Assembly: GCF_014698735.1 (NCBI RefSeq)
Contig: NZ_JACJTQ010000021.1
Span: 40,900-104,899, forward strand
From: Anabaena catenula FACHB-362
Lineage (GTDB): Bacteria > Cyanobacteriota > Cyanobacteriia > Cyanobacteriales > Nostocaceae
Length of the DNA: 64,000 nucleotides
Direction: 5' to 3'
Within the stretch, counting starts at the first letter, position 1. Each line of letters starts with the position of its first letter. Under the pieces are notes generated by a model. That model did no database searches, was not told where the DNA came from, and was given only the letters and a program-made list of their open reading frames with translations. The position numbers and the translations under genes are program-made. Positions 21,227 through 30,668 of this stretch are shown here, one piece after another.

Positions 21227-23017
21227 TTGAATTCCGCAAAGTGTCTAAATATGATCTATGGAGTAAAAATGCTATTTTGGGTTACGGTGGTATCCCTGGT
21301 CACGTTACTAGAAAAACCAGCTAAAAGCGCAACAAAGACGGTTATTAGCCATGCTGCTAATTTAAAAAAATTGGCAGTGACAAATAATATCGCTCAACTA
21401 CCTAACCCTATTATTCCTCAAAAACCAGAATTAACCCCTGTCAAGCCAGAACAATCTCAACCTACTCCTTTAGAAACAAATCCACCCACTCTGCAACCGG
21501 GGGAAATATCGCCCCAAATTCCAGGGACAATTCGCGTAGAAGGCTTTGAATTTGAGGGAAATACTGCTTTTAGCGATCGCCAACTTGCGGAAGTCAGCAA
21601 GCCCTTTACAGCTAGAGAAATTACCTTTGCTGAACTCATAGCAGTAGAGACAGCGGTAACGCAAAAATATATCGAAGCCGGATACATTAATTCTGGTGCG
21701 GTAATTTCCGCTAATCAAACCTTTCCCAGAACCGGAGGAGTGGTAAAAATTCAGATTATCGAAGGGGAACTAACAGAAATTAATATCATTGGTAATCGTC
21801 GCCTCCATGCTAATTATGTGCGATCGCGTTTAGAAATCGCCACCAAAAAACCCCTCAACCGCAACCGATTACTAGAAGCCTTACAAATACTGCAACTAGA
21901 CCCCCTAATTACTAATATATCTGCCGAACTCCAACCAGGGAGCCGTCCCCAACAAAGTCGTTTACAAGTGCGAGTTAAAGAAGCAGATACCTTCAGTGGG
22001 GAAATATTTACTGATAACAATCGTTCTCCCAGCGTGGGTAGTTTTCGACGGGGGATTAAGATTAATCAAAGTAACTTACTGGGTTTGGGTGATGGATTAG
22101 AGGTATCTTACACCAACAGTGACGGGAGTAATGCCTTTGATGGTAGTTATACTTTACCCATCAATGCCCGCAATGGCACAATTGAATTTGCAGCAGGTAT
22201 AACTAATACTAACGTGATTGAACAGCCATTTAATCGTCTGGATATTGAAGGAAAATCACGTACATACCAACTCACATATCGTCAACCCATAGTCCAAAAG
22301 CCAAATCAAGAATTAGCTTTAGGGCTGACTTTTTCCCGACAGGAAAGCCAAACCTCACTGTTAAATGAAAGATTTCCTCTGTCTCCAGGGGCTAATAATC
22401 AGGGAGAAACCAGCGTTTCCGCGTTGCGGTTTTTTCAAGAATATGTGCAACGGAGTCCTCGTCAAGTTTTAGCAGCGCGATCGCAATTTTCCCTCGGTAC
22501 AGATATTTTCGGTGCTACAGTAAATAATAATGCACCAGATAGTCGCTTTTTGGCGTGGCGGGGACAAGGGCAATATGTGCGGTTATTAGCACCAGAAACC
22601 TTGTTAATTCTGCGTTCCGATATTCAGGTATCCTCAGATTCATTATTATCCCTAGAACAGATAGGAATTGGTGGTGCTAAGAGCGTCCGAGGTTATCGTC
22701 AAGATTTAATATTAACAGATAGCGGTGTCATTACATCTGCCGAATTACGCATCCCCATTGTGCGCGTACCAGAAATAAAAAGTGTTTTTCAAATTGCTCC
22801 TTTTATTGATTTTGGAATTGGGTGGAACTATTCTGGAGAAAAAGCAAATTCCCAATCTAATAGTTTATTAGGTACAGGTTTAGGGTTAATCTGGCAAATG
22901 AGCGATCGCTTAAATACCCGTTTAGATTATGGTATCCCCTTAATTGATGTGAAAGCAAATAATAAAACTTTACAAGATCAAGGTGTTTATTTTACTATTA
23001 ATTATTTTCTTTTTTAA
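21227..23017 (+). CDS. Two-partner secretion outer-membrane transporter (TpsB, ShlB/FhaC family)
   Basis: About 596 residues. Order: an N-terminal hydrophobic segment (signal peptide, MLFWVTVVSLVTLL then AKSA), a Pro/Gln-rich linker, POTRA domain(s) (IRVEGFEFEGNTAFSDRQL, then TEINIIGNRRLHANYVRSRL), and a 16-strand-type ShlB barrel ending in a C-terminal aromatic residue (YFTINYFLF). The barrel contains IGGAKSVRGY, the conserved VRGY/F tip of loop 6. I chose TTG at 21227 because GGAGG at 21215-21219 lies seven bases before it; ATGs at 21251 and 21269 (the latter with GGAG five bases away) are alternatives. An upstream in-frame TTG at 21197 has no ribosome site. It should export the TpsA protein encoded 115 bases downstream. 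Confidence 0.92.
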   Translation: MNSAKCLNMIYGVKMLFWVTVVSLVTLLEKPAKSATKTVISHAANLKKLAVTNNIAQLPNPIIPQKPELTPVKPEQSQPTPLETNPPTLQPGEISPQIPGTIRVEGFEFEGNTAFSDRQLAEVSKPFTAREITFAELIAVETAVTQKYIEAGYINSGAVISANQTFPRTGGVVKIQIIEGELTEINIIGNRRLHANYVRSRLEIATKKPLNRNRLLEALQILQLDPLITNISAELQPGSRPQQSRLQVRVKEADTFSGEIFTDNNRSPSVGSFRRGIKINQSNLLGLGDGLEVSYTNSDGSNAFDGSYTLPINARNGTIEFAAGITNTNVIEQPFNRLDIEGKSRTYQLTYRQPIVQKPNQELALGLTFSRQESQTSLLNERFPLSPGANNQGETSVSALRFFQEYVQRSPRQVLAARSQFSLGTDIFGATVNNNAPDSRFLAWRGQGQYVRLLAPETLLILRSDIQVSSDSLLSLEQIGIGGAKSVRGYRQDLILTDSGVITSAELRIPIVRVPEIKSVFQIAPFIDFGIGWNYSGEKANSQSNSLLGTGLGLIWQMSDRLNTRLDYGIPLIDVKANNKTLQDQGVYFTINYFLF

Positions 23018-23037
23018 ATCATGAAAATACTTTTTTT

Positions 23038-23177
23038 CACGCAGAGGCGCAGAGACACAGAGAGAATTCAAGAGTTTAATCTTGTGAAGACAGTTTGAGA
23101 GAAGTATTTTGATAACAAATAACTTTAAAAAATGACTAAAAAATTTTCCTTTGCGCCTCTTCGTCTCTGCGTGAGAC
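23038..23177. repeat. Inverted CACGCAGAGGCGCAGAG repeats, one arm inside the tpsA coding start
   Basis: The left arm (23038-23065) is in the tpsB-tpsA gap; the right arm (23149-23177, TTTGCGCCTC...CTCTGCGTGAGAC) is its approximate complement and falls inside tpsA codons 7-15. The same repeat family occurs as a facing pair at 51792-51885 and as one copy at 57364-57392. Confidence 0.75.
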
Positions 23178-26044
23178 TACTTCCCATCTATTTACTTATT
23201 AACTTACCAGCCTTAGCGCAAATTATTCCAGATAATACCCTCGGCTCGGAAAATTCCCAAACTGTTACTGATACTATCAATAATTTACCATCTGACCGAA
23301 TTGAAGGTGGAGCAATTCGTGGTTCTAATCTGTTTCATAGTTTCCAAGAATTCAATGTTGGTGAAGGTAGAGGAGTTTATTTTACTAATCCTAATAATAT
23401 CACAAACATCTTTAGCCGCGTCACAGGTAGTAATCCTAGCAACATTTTTGGAACGTTAGGAGTTTTAGGAAATGCCAATCTATTTTTATTAAACCCCCAA
23501 GGAATTGTTTTTGGCAAAAATGCCCAATTAGATTTGCGTGGTTCTTTTTTTGCTTCTACAGCCGATAGTGTGGTATTTAATAACGGCTTTGAATTTAGCA
23601 GTAATAATCCTCAAGCACCTCTATTAACTGTCAATATTCCTCTGGGGTTGAGATTTAGAGAAAATCCTGGCACAATTATCAATCAATCCCAAGCTGTAGG
23701 AACATTAAATTTACCTCAAGTATCCCAACCTATCCCCATATCCAATAATCTTGGTTTAGCAGTAGACAATGGTCAAACATTAGGTTTAATTGGGGGGAAT
23801 ATTCAACTTGATAATGGTAATTTAACTGCTAATAATGGACAAATTATTTTGGGTAGTGTGGCTAGTACTGGTTTAGTAAATTTTACGCTAACTCCACAAA
23901 ATCTGACTTTAAATTATGATAATATTCAAAACTTTGGCAATATTGAAATAACCGACAACTCACTTATTAATACTAGCGGTATTGGTGGTGGAAAAGTAGA
24001 TATTAAAGGTGGCAATATTCTCCTCAATAGTTCCCGCATTTTCGCCTTAACTTTAGGAAATATAGATGGGAAAGGCATAAATATCAATGCTCAAAAACTC
24101 CGCGCTCAGGAAGGAGCAAAAATATCTACCTCAACCTTTGGTGCGGGTACAGGAGGAGCTTTAAATATCCGCACTACAGACGCTGTAGAACTCAGTGGTG
24201 TGGGGTTTCCTAGTCTGCAAAACTTGATAGCTACATATCTGATTAGTGGAACAGTAAACCCTTTTGACTTACCAATTGTTTTGACTAGTAGTAGCTTTAG
24301 TACAGGGATTACCAGAGACTTGACAATTGAAACCGGAAATCTATTCTTGGAAAATGGAGTAGCCATAGGGGTTGGAACTTATAGCTCTCCAAATGGGGGA
24401 AAACTAAATATCCGTGCCAAAGTCGTAGAATTAGTCAGTTCTGCCATTAACAGCGGTACTTTTCGGGAAAGCACTGGCACAGGAGGAGACATTTCTATTA
24501 CCTCAGAACGATTGATAGTGCGTGATGGTTCTACTCTTGCCAGCTTAACTCGCGGTGAAGGTGCATCAGGAAATATCAATATTCAAGCCTCTGAATCAGT
24601 AGAAGTATTACGCACTCCTGCTGGTAGTGTGACACAAACTCTTATCGGTACAACTGCTTTTGGTTCAACTGGCAAAGCCGGTGATATAACTATTGATACT
24701 AAAAGATTATTTGCTTCTGAGGGTGCGGGAATTACCTTAACTAGTGGCGCAGCTATTGGTAACATCTTACTCAATCCAATCGGTGGATCTGGGGGTAATT
24801 TAACAATTAGGGCAACTGAATCGGTAGAATTAGATGGTGTATCTGGGGTTTTAGCTAATGGGGGTCGAAGTATTAGTTTCCTCAGTACAGATACTTACTC
24901 TAACAGTAGAGGAGGCGATATCTACCTTTCTACACCAGTGCTAACTCTGCGGAATGGGGGAATAATTTCAGCAGGTTCTTTAGGTACAGGTGATGCCGGA
25001 AATATTACCATTGATGCTGGGCAGGTAGAGCTTTTGGGAAGTCAAAAGTCAGATGGATTAAATAGTAGAATCCAAGCTTCTGTGGGAATTGTCGGTGATT
25101 TAACTAATCCCAACGCAACAGCAAATGCAGGTTCATTAAATCTGAATGTTCAGCAATTACTTGTCCAAAATGAGTCCACAATCAATGTTCAGGCTTTAGG
25201 AACAGGGACGGCTGGAAGTATTAATATTATTAGCGATGCCATTACCCTAAGTAACAAAGGTAGCATTAATGGTAGTACGGACGCGGGCGGTGGGGGAAAC
25301 ATTAATATTACAGCCAAAGAATTACAGTTACGTGAGTCCAGCACAATTACAACTGATGCCGGTAGTTCTGACGGTGGTAACATCAATATCAACAGCGACA
25401 TTCTTTTAGCATTTCCCCAAGAAAATAGCGACATTACAGCCAATGCTCGTACAGCCCAAGGTGGTAAAGTTACGGTTAATGTACCGAATATATTTGGTTT
25501 TACAGCCGTTAGCCGAGAACAAGTCAGAGACCGTTTAGGGCTGACAGATGCCCAATTTGCAGCTTTACAGGTAAGTCCCACATCACTACTGACTACCAGT
25601 GACATCGCCGCCATTTCCCAAGTATCAGGGCCTTCTTTACAAGGGACTGTCACCTTTAGCACTTCTGGGGTGAATCCCGCCCAAGGGTTGGTGGAAATAC
25701 CGCAAAATGTCGTTGACCCTAATACTTTAATTGCAGCTAATCCCTGTACAAGAGGCGCAGGGAGCGAGTTTTCTATCACTGGAAGAGGGGGAGTGCCACC
25801 GAGTCCTAATGATGCTCTGAGCGGTAATTATCAGCAGTTTGCTTGGGTGGAAGGGAGCAGGGAGCAGGGGGTAGGGGGCAGAGGTCAAGAATTTTCCCAA
25901 TTACCAATCACCAATTACCCATTACCAGTCCCGGCCAGAGGTTGGGTGATGAATGAAAAGGGGGAAGTAACGCTTTTGGCTTATGAACCTACAGGTCAGT
26001 TTTCTCAACGTTCTTGGCGACCTTTATCTAGTTGTACGCCATAG
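23132..26044 (+). CDS. Two-partner secretion exoprotein (TpsA, filamentous haemagglutinin N-terminal domain)
   Basis: 970 residues. A signal peptide ends at PALA-Q (about residue 29). The TPS secretion domain (about 30-260) has TVTDTINNLPSDRIEGG, LFHSFQEFNVGEG and NPQGIVFGKNAQLDLRGSFFAST, the last being the NPNGI-type motif. Long Gly/Asn/Thr-rich repeats follow (GDITI, GGNINI, NLTIRATESVEL), as expected for a right-handed beta helix. The C-terminus has the cyanobacterial ending with a Cys pair (NPCTRGAGSEF...SSCTP). It is exported through the TpsB encoded just upstream and probably acts on the cell surface; the ligand is unknown. Two spacer repeats are read in frame: part of the signal peptide (FAPLRLCVRL) and residues about 907-933 (REQGVGGRGQ, PITNYPLP). 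Confidence 0.92.
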   Translation: MTKKFSFAPLRLCVRLLPIYLLINLPALAQIIPDNTLGSENSQTVTDTINNLPSDRIEGGAIRGSNLFHSFQEFNVGEGRGVYFTNPNNITNIFSRVTGSNPSNIFGTLGVLGNANLFLLNPQGIVFGKNAQLDLRGSFFASTADSVVFNNGFEFSSNNPQAPLLTVNIPLGLRFRENPGTIINQSQAVGTLNLPQVSQPIPISNNLGLAVDNGQTLGLIGGNIQLDNGNLTANNGQIILGSVASTGLVNFTLTPQNLTLNYDNIQNFGNIEITDNSLINTSGIGGGKVDIKGGNILLNSSRIFALTLGNIDGKGININAQKLRAQEGAKISTSTFGAGTGGALNIRTTDAVELSGVGFPSLQNLIATYLISGTVNPFDLPIVLTSSSFSTGITRDLTIETGNLFLENGVAIGVGTYSSPNGGKLNIRAKVVELVSSAINSGTFRESTGTGGDISITSERLIVRDGSTLASLTRGEGASGNINIQASESVEVLRTPAGSVTQTLIGTTAFGSTGKAGDITIDTKRLFASEGAGITLTSGAAIGNILLNPIGGSGGNLTIRATESVELDGVSGVLANGGRSISFLSTDTYSNSRGGDIYLSTPVLTLRNGGIISAGSLGTGDAGNITIDAGQVELLGSQKSDGLNSRIQASVGIVGDLTNPNATANAGSLNLNVQQLLVQNESTINVQALGTGTAGSINIISDAITLSNKGSINGSTDAGGGGNINITAKELQLRESSTITTDAGSSDGGNININSDILLAFPQENSDITANARTAQGGKVTVNVPNIFGFTAVSREQVRDRLGLTDAQFAALQVSPTSLLTTSDIAAISQVSGPSLQGTVTFSTSGVNPAQGLVEIPQNVVDPNTLIAANPCTRGAGSEFSITGRGGVPPSPNDALSGNYQQFAWVEGSREQGVGGRGQEFSQLPITNYPLPVPARGWVMNEKGEVTLLAYEPTGQFSQRSWRPLSSCTP
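25851..25927. repeat. Spacer repeats captured inside the tpsA coding sequence
   Basis: Bases 25851-25885 are the GGGAGCA/GGGGGCA heptamer repeat and 25895-25927 the CCAATTACCAATCACC repeat. Both families are otherwise found between genes here (for example at 21027-21119). In tpsA they are read in frame near the C-terminus, in a loop region before the conserved GWVMNEKGEV block. Confidence 0.8.
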
Positions 26045-26176
26045 TAAAGAAATAAATATACTTATTATTCCTGTTTTTCTCCTACGATCTATCTAAGGGA
26101 ATATCTATTTTTTAATGTTATTTCCACTTGGTTTTATTGATATAGAATAGCGGCATCTTTAAAACCCAATATAAAG

Positions 26177-27310
26177 ATGAGTTCATCAACAATTTTACAA
26201 AACATTGAAAAACATATTCCCATAGTGGGAGATGTGCATACCAAAAGTCAAATTGCCTACCGAGCAACTCGCCTCGCAGTTAGTACAGTTAATACTGTAC
26301 AAATGGCAGTAGCAGAGTCTTACATCAACGGATTAGAAGTACCAGATTCTGTGTTGCGATCGCTTTTTGATAGTTGTATGCCCGTCTTTTTTAAGTATTT
26401 TCCATCCCTCCTTGCACCCTACGAATGGGTATTAACAGAAACGGAGCATACCGCCGAAGGTTCGCGGGATTTAATGAAGATTCAGTATGATTTGCCTCAA
26501 GCTATGCTGAATCCCATGTTAGGTGATGGAAAACTCATTTATCCTAAATACAGTATGGGATTGTGGGAAAAAGGAGCAGCCAATCTCGAACAATCACAAA
26601 TGCAAATGCTTGATGATGTGATTGAAAAACTAGAGATTAAAGATGGTGATAATATTTTAGATTTTGGCTGTGGTTGGGGCTGCGTAGCAAATTATATTCT
26701 TGCCAAATTCCCCAATGTCAAGTTTACAGGAATTAACTTGAGTCACCAGCAATGTGAGTATATGCGCCAGAAAATGCAAGATCCTGAAAGTTACCTTAGT
26801 TCTGGTCGTTTTACTCTCTATGAAGGAGATTTGAACGATGCCGAATTTGAGACAAAATTTGACAAAATTCTCTCAATCGGTGTTTTTTGTCATGTAGGTA
26901 ATTTAACAAAGGCTTTCCAAAAGCTGGCATCTTTTCTCAAGGATAACGGTCGGGTTTTTATTCACATTATCACAGTCCGCACTCCCAATAATATATCTAG
27001 CGTTTTTACCCACAAATACATTTTTCCTCATGGGCGTTACTGGAAATACGATGCAATTCCCAGCCACAATAAAGACCTAAAAACTATTGATCGATGGTAT
27101 CTTAATGGCTCTAATTACTCCAAAACTTTTGCTAGTTGGCTGAAAAACTTTGATGATTCTCAGGCGATAGTCAAAGATTTAGACTACGGTATTGACTATG
27201 CCAAATTTCGCCGAATCTGGCGCTTTTATTTGATTTGGTTTGTTGCTAATTTTGCAAGTTGCGACGGTGAATACAATGGTAATGGACAATATTTAATGGT
27301 TCATGCTTAA
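26177..27310 (+). CDS. SAM-dependent methyltransferase, cyclopropane fatty acid synthase family
   Basis: 377 residues. Residues about 120-300 form a class I methyltransferase domain: ILDFGCGWGCVANYIL is the SAM-binding motif I, FTGINLSHQQCEYM the following acidic/acceptor strand, and ILSIGVFCHVGN the motif with the family's conserved catalytic-site area (usually E.FEH). The N-terminal helical part and C-terminal FYLIWFVANFASCDGEYNGNGQYLM match the branch including cyclopropane-fatty-acid synthases and plant-like coclaurine N-methyltransferases. It could modify membrane lipids or a small amine; the two cannot be told apart. It stands alone between TpsA and RecQ. Confidence 0.88.
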   Translation: MSSSTILQNIEKHIPIVGDVHTKSQIAYRATRLAVSTVNTVQMAVAESYINGLEVPDSVLRSLFDSCMPVFFKYFPSLLAPYEWVLTETEHTAEGSRDLMKIQYDLPQAMLNPMLGDGKLIYPKYSMGLWEKGAANLEQSQMQMLDDVIEKLEIKDGDNILDFGCGWGCVANYILAKFPNVKFTGINLSHQQCEYMRQKMQDPESYLSSGRFTLYEGDLNDAEFETKFDKILSIGVFCHVGNLTKAFQKLASFLKDNGRVFIHIITVRTPNNISSVFTHKYIFPHGRYWKYDAIPSHNKDLKTIDRWYLNGSNYSKTFASWLKNFDDSQAIVKDLDYGIDYAKFRRIWRFYLIWFVANFASCDGEYNGNGQYLMVHA

Positions 27311-27395
27311 TCAAATTGTCAAAATAGTAAAAGAAATTGACATTGATTTAATCGACAATCGCAAATAACTAGCTACTTGACTAAAACCAGATAGT

Positions 27396-27500
27396 TATAG
27401 CAACGGACAGGGCGGTTAGGACACCAACTGATTATAAAACCTAGACACCAAAAGACTCTTCAGACTGTCACCTGTCACCTGTCCCCTATCACCTGCTATA
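27396..27500. repeat. 105-bp MITE-like element, copy A, with TATAGCA/TGCTATA ends
   Basis: Ends are TATAGCA (27396-27402) and TGCTATA (27494-27500). The body shares GGACAGGG(C/T)GGTTAGGACA with the element at 36237-36341, which has exactly the same length. The right part is a CACCTGT heptamer run. If TA is the duplicated target, the inverted ends are TAGCA/TGCTA, a pattern typical of IS630/Tc1-type MITEs. It abuts the stop codon of recQ (27501-27503). Confidence 0.78.
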
Positions 27501-29666
27501 TTACTTGAGTTTTTCTCGTCTCCACTTGCCTCTAACTAGGCGAATTTCGTCAAAACTGTAGCTTTCACCTAAATAATCTCGAATAGGAGTCAGCGCAATA
27601 TCACCGAGAACTTCTAAAACTTGCCAAATTTTCTGTTGATGTTCTAAAGTTACTAACTGACTTAAATCTACAGGTTGATTTTTCTCGATTAAATCTGCTA
27701 AATGACGGATAATTGTTGTGGGGCGAATATTGCGTTTTTGGGCAATTTCTTCAATACTAAAACCCTGCTGATATAATTGGAGTGTTGTTAATTCTGTATC
27801 AGAAGGAAAGTTATTAACTGGTGTGTAATTAACTTGATTAGCTGTTGATGGCTGTAAACCTTGTTCTTGACGATAGGCTTGAATTTCTGCTAAAAACTTA
27901 TCGCCATATTGGGCTAATTTGTAACTAACTACGCCATCAAGTTTACCAAGTTCATCTAAAGTTTTCGGTTTGATTTGTGCCATTAATTTCAGGGTGGAAT
28001 CCTGAAATATCATATAAGGTGGCACAGATTGTTCATCAGCGATTTGTTTACGAAGCGATCGCAATCTGTGCATCAGAATTTCTACCTCTGCGGCTTTGAT
28101 ATTTCCCTCATCGAAGGTAATTTTCTGCGCTACAGGAACCGCAATGGAGACTGGACGCTGTTTTCGCATTACTTCCCAACTCAGGGCGTTAAGCTTCAAA
28201 ACCGAGTAACCATCGGGGGTTTGTTCTAAAATACCTTGATGTAAAAGCGATCGCCCTAACATTCGCCACTCATCTACAGTTTTATCTTTACCAATCCCGT
28301 AAGTAGACAGTTGATCATGTCCGTTTAGGGCAATTTTTTGGTTTTTCGCACCCCGCAAAACATCTATAATGTGTAACATCCCGAATCTTTCTTTACACCG
28401 TGCTACACAAGATAAAAACTTCATGGCTTCAATTGTCCAATCTTGCATAGGTTTGGGATAACGACAATTATCACAATTCCCGCAATTCCCAGGAAATCTT
28501 TCCCCAAAATATCCTAATTGAATTGTGCGTCTACAATCTGTTCCTTCTGCATAATCAATTACTTGTCGTAGTTGCTGTTTAGCTATTAACTGTTCTTGCG
28601 GATCTGTTTTTTGATTAATACTCCATTCAATAGTTTTAATATCACCATAATTGAAAAACAACGTACATCTAGAAGGTTCATCATCTCTACCAGCCCTACC
28701 TGATTCTTGATAATAACTTTCTAAATTACGGGGTAAATCAAAATGAACTACAAACCGCACATCAGGTTTATTAATTCCCATCCCAAAAGCAATTGTTGCC
28801 ACCATTACCCGCACATCATCCCGAATAAATCGAGTTTGATTTTTTGACCTTTCATCATCACTTAATCCAGCATGATAAGGCAAGGCTGAAACCTTATCAT
28901 TTTGTAATTTAAAAGTTAATTCATCAACTTTTTTGCGCGTTAAACAATAGATAATTCCTGAACCTTCATTTTCTCTGACTATTTCTAATAATTCAGCGTA
29001 AGCACGTTTACTTTTAGAACGAACTTCATAATAAAGATTTTGACGATTAAAACTGGCAATATGAATACTTGGTTGTTTTAATCCTAATTGTTCAATAATA
29101 TCAGCCCGGACTCTATCTGTAGCGGTAGCAGTCAGAGCAACTGTAGGCACATCAGGATAACGTTTTCTTAGTAATCTTAATTGACGATATTCTGGGCGAA
29201 AATCATGTCCCCATTCAGAAACACAATGGGCTTCATCAATAGCAAATGTAGAAATTCCGATTTTTTCTTTAACTACATCTAAAAGCGGCAAAAATCTCTC
29301 ACTAATCAGACGTTCTGGGGCGACATAGAGTAATTTAACTTTACCATTCATGATCGCTTCTTCACGAGAGCGAACTTTATAGGCGTTGAGACTACTATTG
29401 AGAAATGTGGCAGAAATGTTATTATTTCGCAGTGCTTCCACTTGGTCTTGCATTAAAGCTATCAACGGTGACACCACCACAGTTAAACCTGGTTTCAGGA
29501 GTGCAGGTAATTGAAAGCACAAAGACTTACCCCCACCAGTCGGCATCACTACCATTAAATCCCGATTGTGCAGTGCATCTTCAATAATTTGCCTTTGTCC
29601 GGGGCGAAATTGATCATAACCAAAGTGATATTTTAAGGCTTTTTCGAGATTGGGATACTGAAGCAT
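27501..29666 (-). CDS. recQ: ATP-dependent DNA helicase RecQ
   Basis: 721 residues. The helicase core (about 1-350) has Walker A MPTGGGKSLCFQLPAL, the DEAH box in FAIDEAHCVSEWGHDFRPEY, motif III ALTATAT, and the motif V-VI region with ESYYQESGRAGRDDEPS. The RQC zinc-binding site follows, with CRRTIQLGYFGERFPGNCGNCDNC. A winged helix, an HRDC domain (about 510-600) and a C-terminal helix-turn-helix segment (FSIEEIAQKRNIRPTTIIRHL, the helix-turn-helix-40 type) complete the protein. It unwinds DNA 3' to 5' in recombination and fork repair. Its stop lies directly against the MITE-like element, so the 3' end of its transcript contains the element. Confidence 0.96.
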   Translation of the reverse strand: MLQYPNLEKALKYHFGYDQFRPGQRQIIEDALHNRDLMVVMPTGGGKSLCFQLPALLKPGLTVVVSPLIALMQDQVEALRNNNISATFLNSSLNAYKVRSREEAIMNGKVKLLYVAPERLISERFLPLLDVVKEKIGISTFAIDEAHCVSEWGHDFRPEYRQLRLLRKRYPDVPTVALTATATDRVRADIIEQLGLKQPSIHIASFNRQNLYYEVRSKSKRAYAELLEIVRENEGSGIIYCLTRKKVDELTFKLQNDKVSALPYHAGLSDDERSKNQTRFIRDDVRVMVATIAFGMGINKPDVRFVVHFDLPRNLESYYQESGRAGRDDEPSRCTLFFNYGDIKTIEWSINQKTDPQEQLIAKQQLRQVIDYAEGTDCRRTIQLGYFGERFPGNCGNCDNCRYPKPMQDWTIEAMKFLSCVARCKERFGMLHIIDVLRGAKNQKIALNGHDQLSTYGIGKDKTVDEWRMLGRSLLHQGILEQTPDGYSVLKLNALSWEVMRKQRPVSIAVPVAQKITFDEGNIKAAEVEILMHRLRSLRKQIADEQSVPPYMIFQDSTLKLMAQIKPKTLDELGKLDGVVSYKLAQYGDKFLAEIQAYRQEQGLQPSTANQVNYTPVNNFPSDTELTTLQLYQQGFSIEEIAQKRNIRPTTIIRHLADLIEKNQPVDLSQLVTLEHQQKIWQVLEVLGDIALTPIRDYLGESYSFDEIRLVRGKWRREKLK

Positions 29667-29716
29667 GGTAAATAGCTATGCGGGTGATGCCTGTATGGGT
29701 AGTTATGAAAATACAG

Positions 29717-29749
29717 TAGGGAATAGGGAATAGGGAATAGGGAATAGGT
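29717..29749. repeat. GGGAATA heptamer repeat
   Basis: About four copies of GGGAATA in a row, in the leader side of recQ, between its start codon and the decayed transposon. A related GGGAACA/GGGAATA run lies at 56404-56436. Confidence 0.75.
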
Positions 29750-29869
29750 AAGAAGGAAAAGAAGGTAGGTAGATGAGTAGGTCGTTTTGTAAGTGCAAAG
29801 CGCAGGCACTTTCACAAAACTCAAATAGGATTCCTATATCTATTGCAGAATTACATGAAACTGCTATTT

Positions 29870-29962
29870 TGACACTCCCCGGTCTAAAGACGCGGGGATT
29901 CTACATTCCCCGTCAAAACTTGCTCGACCAGGCTTGCACCAAGCAGAGTAGCGGTTTCAACT
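29870..29962 (-). ncRNA. Transposon right end resembling a TnpB guide-RNA (omega/reRNA) scaffold
   Basis: Read on the minus strand, the 3' end of the tnpB remnant runs into CCGCTACTCTGC, GGTGCAAGCCTGGTCGAGC, a GACGGGG hairpin and GTAGAATCCCCGCGTC, ending in GGGGAGTGTCAAAA. A CCCCG (29877-29881) and CGGGG (29893-29897) stem forms the terminal hairpin. This layout is that of IS605/IS1341-type right ends, from which the guide scaffold RNA of TnpB is processed. Expression is inferred, not seen. Confidence 0.5.
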
Positions 29963-30668
29963 TTTGAGAATGTTTGATTGATTTTTCAGCTTTTCTCAAA
30001 AACTGAGGATTGGGTTCGTGATGTCCATTAGAATCGGTATAAAACGACTCTGTACCAACATCTAAACCGATTTCATTACCCGTTTTTGCTTGAATATCTA
30101 CAACATCAATTCCCACACAAAACTGTGGATAATATCCATCGGCACGCCGGATTAAACGCACTCGTTTAATATCTTTAAGGTCGTAGGATTGAATATCCCA
30201 TTTCCCTAATATTTTGAGTTCACCAATACCTTTCTTGTCAGTAAAGGTAATACGTCTCTTGGTTTTGTGTAATTTCCATCCCGATGTTTTATATTCAACG
30301 GAACGACAGTTTTTTTGAAATTTTGGGAAACCTTTTTTCCCAGATTTTTTAGATTTACAATGGTCACTGAGCTTTGTCGAAGTGTTGTCGTAAAACCTTG
30401 ATATAGCAGACCATCCTCTTTCTGCGGCCGATTGTACTGCCATTGAGTTTAATTCAGCAGCAAAGCTAAAATATGAGCGTAGTTCTGTTGAATACTTATT
30501 CAGGGTAAACTTATCAATTTTTAGCTCGCGTGGTGCATCCATCCAATATCTTATCGCTTTATTGCGAATGAATTGGGTGGTACGGATAGCATCGTCTATG
30601 GCGTTGTATTGATGTTGTTTCCCTTTAACTTTGTATTCTAGGACTAGCATTGATTTAACTTTTAACAA
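29913..30668 (-). pseudogene. tnpB: TnpB (IS200/IS605-family OrfB) remnant with internal deletion
   Basis: 251 codons remain of a protein normally near 400. The N-terminus MLVLEYKVKGKQHQYNAIDDAIRTTQFIRNKAIRYW and the block RRADGYYPQFCVGI are typical of TnpB. The RuvC-I strand is present as NEIGLDVGTESFYTDSNG with its catalytic Asp, and NPQFLRKAEKSIK follows. The sequence then passes at about 29962 directly into the right-end RNA scaffold, which encodes the unrelated tail LKPLLCLVQAWSSKF. RuvC-II (Glu), the zinc finger and RuvC-III are therefore missing, and nuclease activity is not expected. No TnpA is present. Start could also be the second Met (position 7). Confidence 0.82.

Noticed and set aside
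25189..25779. 196-codon antisense frame inside tpsA
   Set aside because: It is fully contained antisense to a well-supported beta-helix coding sequence; Gly/Asn/Thr-rich codons generate long antisense frames by chance.
29913..30668. An intact TnpB nuclease gene
   Set aside because: The frame is open, but RuvC-II, the zinc finger and RuvC-III are missing and the tail is translated scaffold sequence.
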